In this document: one piece after another, positions 63,472 through 64,000 of the stretch | How positions within the stretch are numbered: the first letter of the stretch is position 1 | How the letters are laid out: every line of letters begins with the position of its first letter | From: Thermus parvatiensis | GTDB taxonomy: Bacteria; Deinococcota; Deinococci; Deinococcales; Thermaceae | Assembly: GCF_001535545.1 (NCBI RefSeq) | Contig: NZ_CP014141.1 | Coordinates: forward strand, 310,001 to 374,000 | Reading direction: 5' to 3' | DNA length: 64,000 bases | The notes under the pieces: generated by a model | Told to the model about the DNA's origin: nothing | Seen by the model: only the letters and a program-made list of their open reading frames with translations | The model's database searches: none | Translations under genes and position numbers: made by a program

Positions 63472-63496
63472 CCCCTCCCCCTGAGGGGAGGGGTGG
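63472..63496. terminator. Hairpin between copB and the upstream small gene
   Basis: CCCCTCCCC and GGGGAGGGG pair around a short CTGA loop, with A/T runs on both sides. It may terminate or attenuate transcription from the copper oxidase side. Confidence 0.5.
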
Positions 63497-63518
63497 AGGA
63501 AAAAGCGAGAATGGGTCT

Positions 63519-63703
63519 TTAGAGCCGGGAAAGGGCGCGGGAGAGCCTGGTCCGGGCCTCCTCGGCCACGGGGGCCAGGGCCCTTTGGGTGGCCTCGGGG
63601 AGAACCCGGAACATGGCCTCGGGGTCTTGTCTTGGATGAGGCCCGCATGCCGGTTCTGGACCTGGGAGGGAGGGGCGTGGGGAGGATGGCGGTGGGGATG
63701 CAC
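63519..63703 (-). CDS. Possible small protein between multicopper oxidase and copB (tentative frame break)
   Basis: The GTG at 63703 overlaps the multicopper oxidase stop (TAGTG). The frame starts VHPHRHPPHAPPSQVQNRHAGLIQDK and, if one G is added near 63626, continues DPEAMFRVLPEATQRALAPVAEEARTRL to a stop at 63519 (61 residues). The His-rich start and helical end would suit a small copper-binding or regulatory protein, but I do not recognise a family. Confidence 0.35.
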
Positions 63704-64000
63704 TAGCCCACCTCCAGCACCCCCATCATGCCCCGGTCCTCGTGCTCCACGATGTGGCAGTGGAAGACGGTTTTCCCGGGCAGATCCTTTAGGGGAACCA
63801 GGAGGCGCACCACTTCCTGGGCCTTTAGGTTCACCACATCCTTAAGGGCGCGGTAAGGGAAGGCCTTGCCGTTCACGGAGAGGACCTGGAAGGGATGGGT
63901 GTGGAGGTGGAAGGGATGGTCCATGTCCCCTTGGTTTTCCAACTCCCAGACCTCGAGGTCGCCCACCCGCCCGCGGAAGTCCACCCGACGGTGGTCAAAG
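63703..64000 (-). CDS. Multicopper oxidase (laccase/CueO-like), C-terminal part
   Basis: The frame is open to the right edge. The last ~99 residues hold both C-terminal copper motifs: HPFHLHTHPFQVL (HxxHxH) and TVFHCHIVEHEDRGMMGVLEV (HCHxxxHxxxxM, type 1 copper ligands with Met). It oxidises Cu(I) or phenolics in the periplasm. It is the gene before copB. Confidence 0.93.
   Translation of the reverse strand, partial: FDHRRVDFRGRVGDLEVWELENQGDMDHPFHLHTHPFQVLSVNGKAFPYRALKDVVNLKAQEVVRLLVPLKDLPGKTVFHCHIVEHEDRGMMGVLEVG

Overview
The window is a GC-rich bacterial chromosome segment from the genus Thermus, very probably Thermus thermophilus or a close strain. The 16S rRNA gene (53086-54607) reads like T. 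thermophilus 16S from memory. It stands alone, with terminators directly after it instead of a 23S gene, as is usual in Thermus. Lysine genes of the LysW-dependent aminoadipate pathway (lysJ, lysK), a T. thermophilus-type bactofilin, a 416-residue Obg and many promoters sitting 6-8 nt from the start codon (leaderless mRNAs) all agree.

Layout. 1-4.5 kb: MFS transporter end, FUN14 protein, HD hydrolase, ispF, a TRIC/UPF0126 channel, moaC, a NifX-like protein and an unknown membrane protein. 4.5-12 kb: a type I restriction-modification operon (hsdM-hsdS-hsdR plus a DUF45 metallopeptidase) whose hsdS is split by a complete IS4-family element. 12-16.7 kb: an exported phosphodiester glycosidase and rtcB, which carries a homing-endonuclease intein placed exactly before Cys98. 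16.6-21.6 kb: tRNA-Thr, secG, tRNA-Ala, then rplU-rpmA-obg-nadD-yqeK-lcp-rsfS. 21.6-31.4 kb: panC-pilT, class II aldolase, a Uma2 nuclease, pyrimidine phosphorylase, M23 peptidase-bactofilin-accD-accA and a DUF4384/PEGA surface protein. 31.5-40 kb: a complete alternative complex III operon (actABCDEF), then a sulfide:quinone-reductase-like flavoprotein and a DUF1641 protein; together they suggest electron flow from sulfide through quinone to cytochrome c. 40-44.5 kb: a GGDEF cyclase, then lysJ-hicB-hicA-lysK behind a probable leader-peptide attenuator. 44.5-50.1 kb: a barrel-like exported protein and a mannose/glycan operon (two GT4 enzymes, an alpha/alpha-barrel protein, manC) ending in folK. 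50.1-53 kb: S1 protein, thioredoxin, plsX, archease (the RtcB cofactor) and a PIG-L deacetylase. 53-58.2 kb: 16S rRNA, pyrF-pyrE, a membrane protein and gpsA. 58.2-64 kb: Uma2, alpha/beta hydrolase, sufU-sufS, a CopB-type copper ATPase and the end of a multicopper oxidase.

The dominant anomaly is about sequence quality: sixteen clear reading-frame breaks and two tentative ones, each cured by adding one base, nearly always in a G or C run. They hit conserved and essential genes (obg, lysJ, lysK, accessory respiratory genes). After one-base restoration every gene returns to an integral codon number and, where I know it, to the family's usual length. I read them as consensus deletions in the assembly, not as pseudogenes; the affected genes are listed as CDS with the break stated. 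The IS insertion in hsdS is a separate, genuine structural event. Other noteworthy items are a dispersed hairpin family at gene ends, a hicBA toxin-antitoxin pair inside the lysine genes, a 16S processing stem, and a few small or remnant genes.
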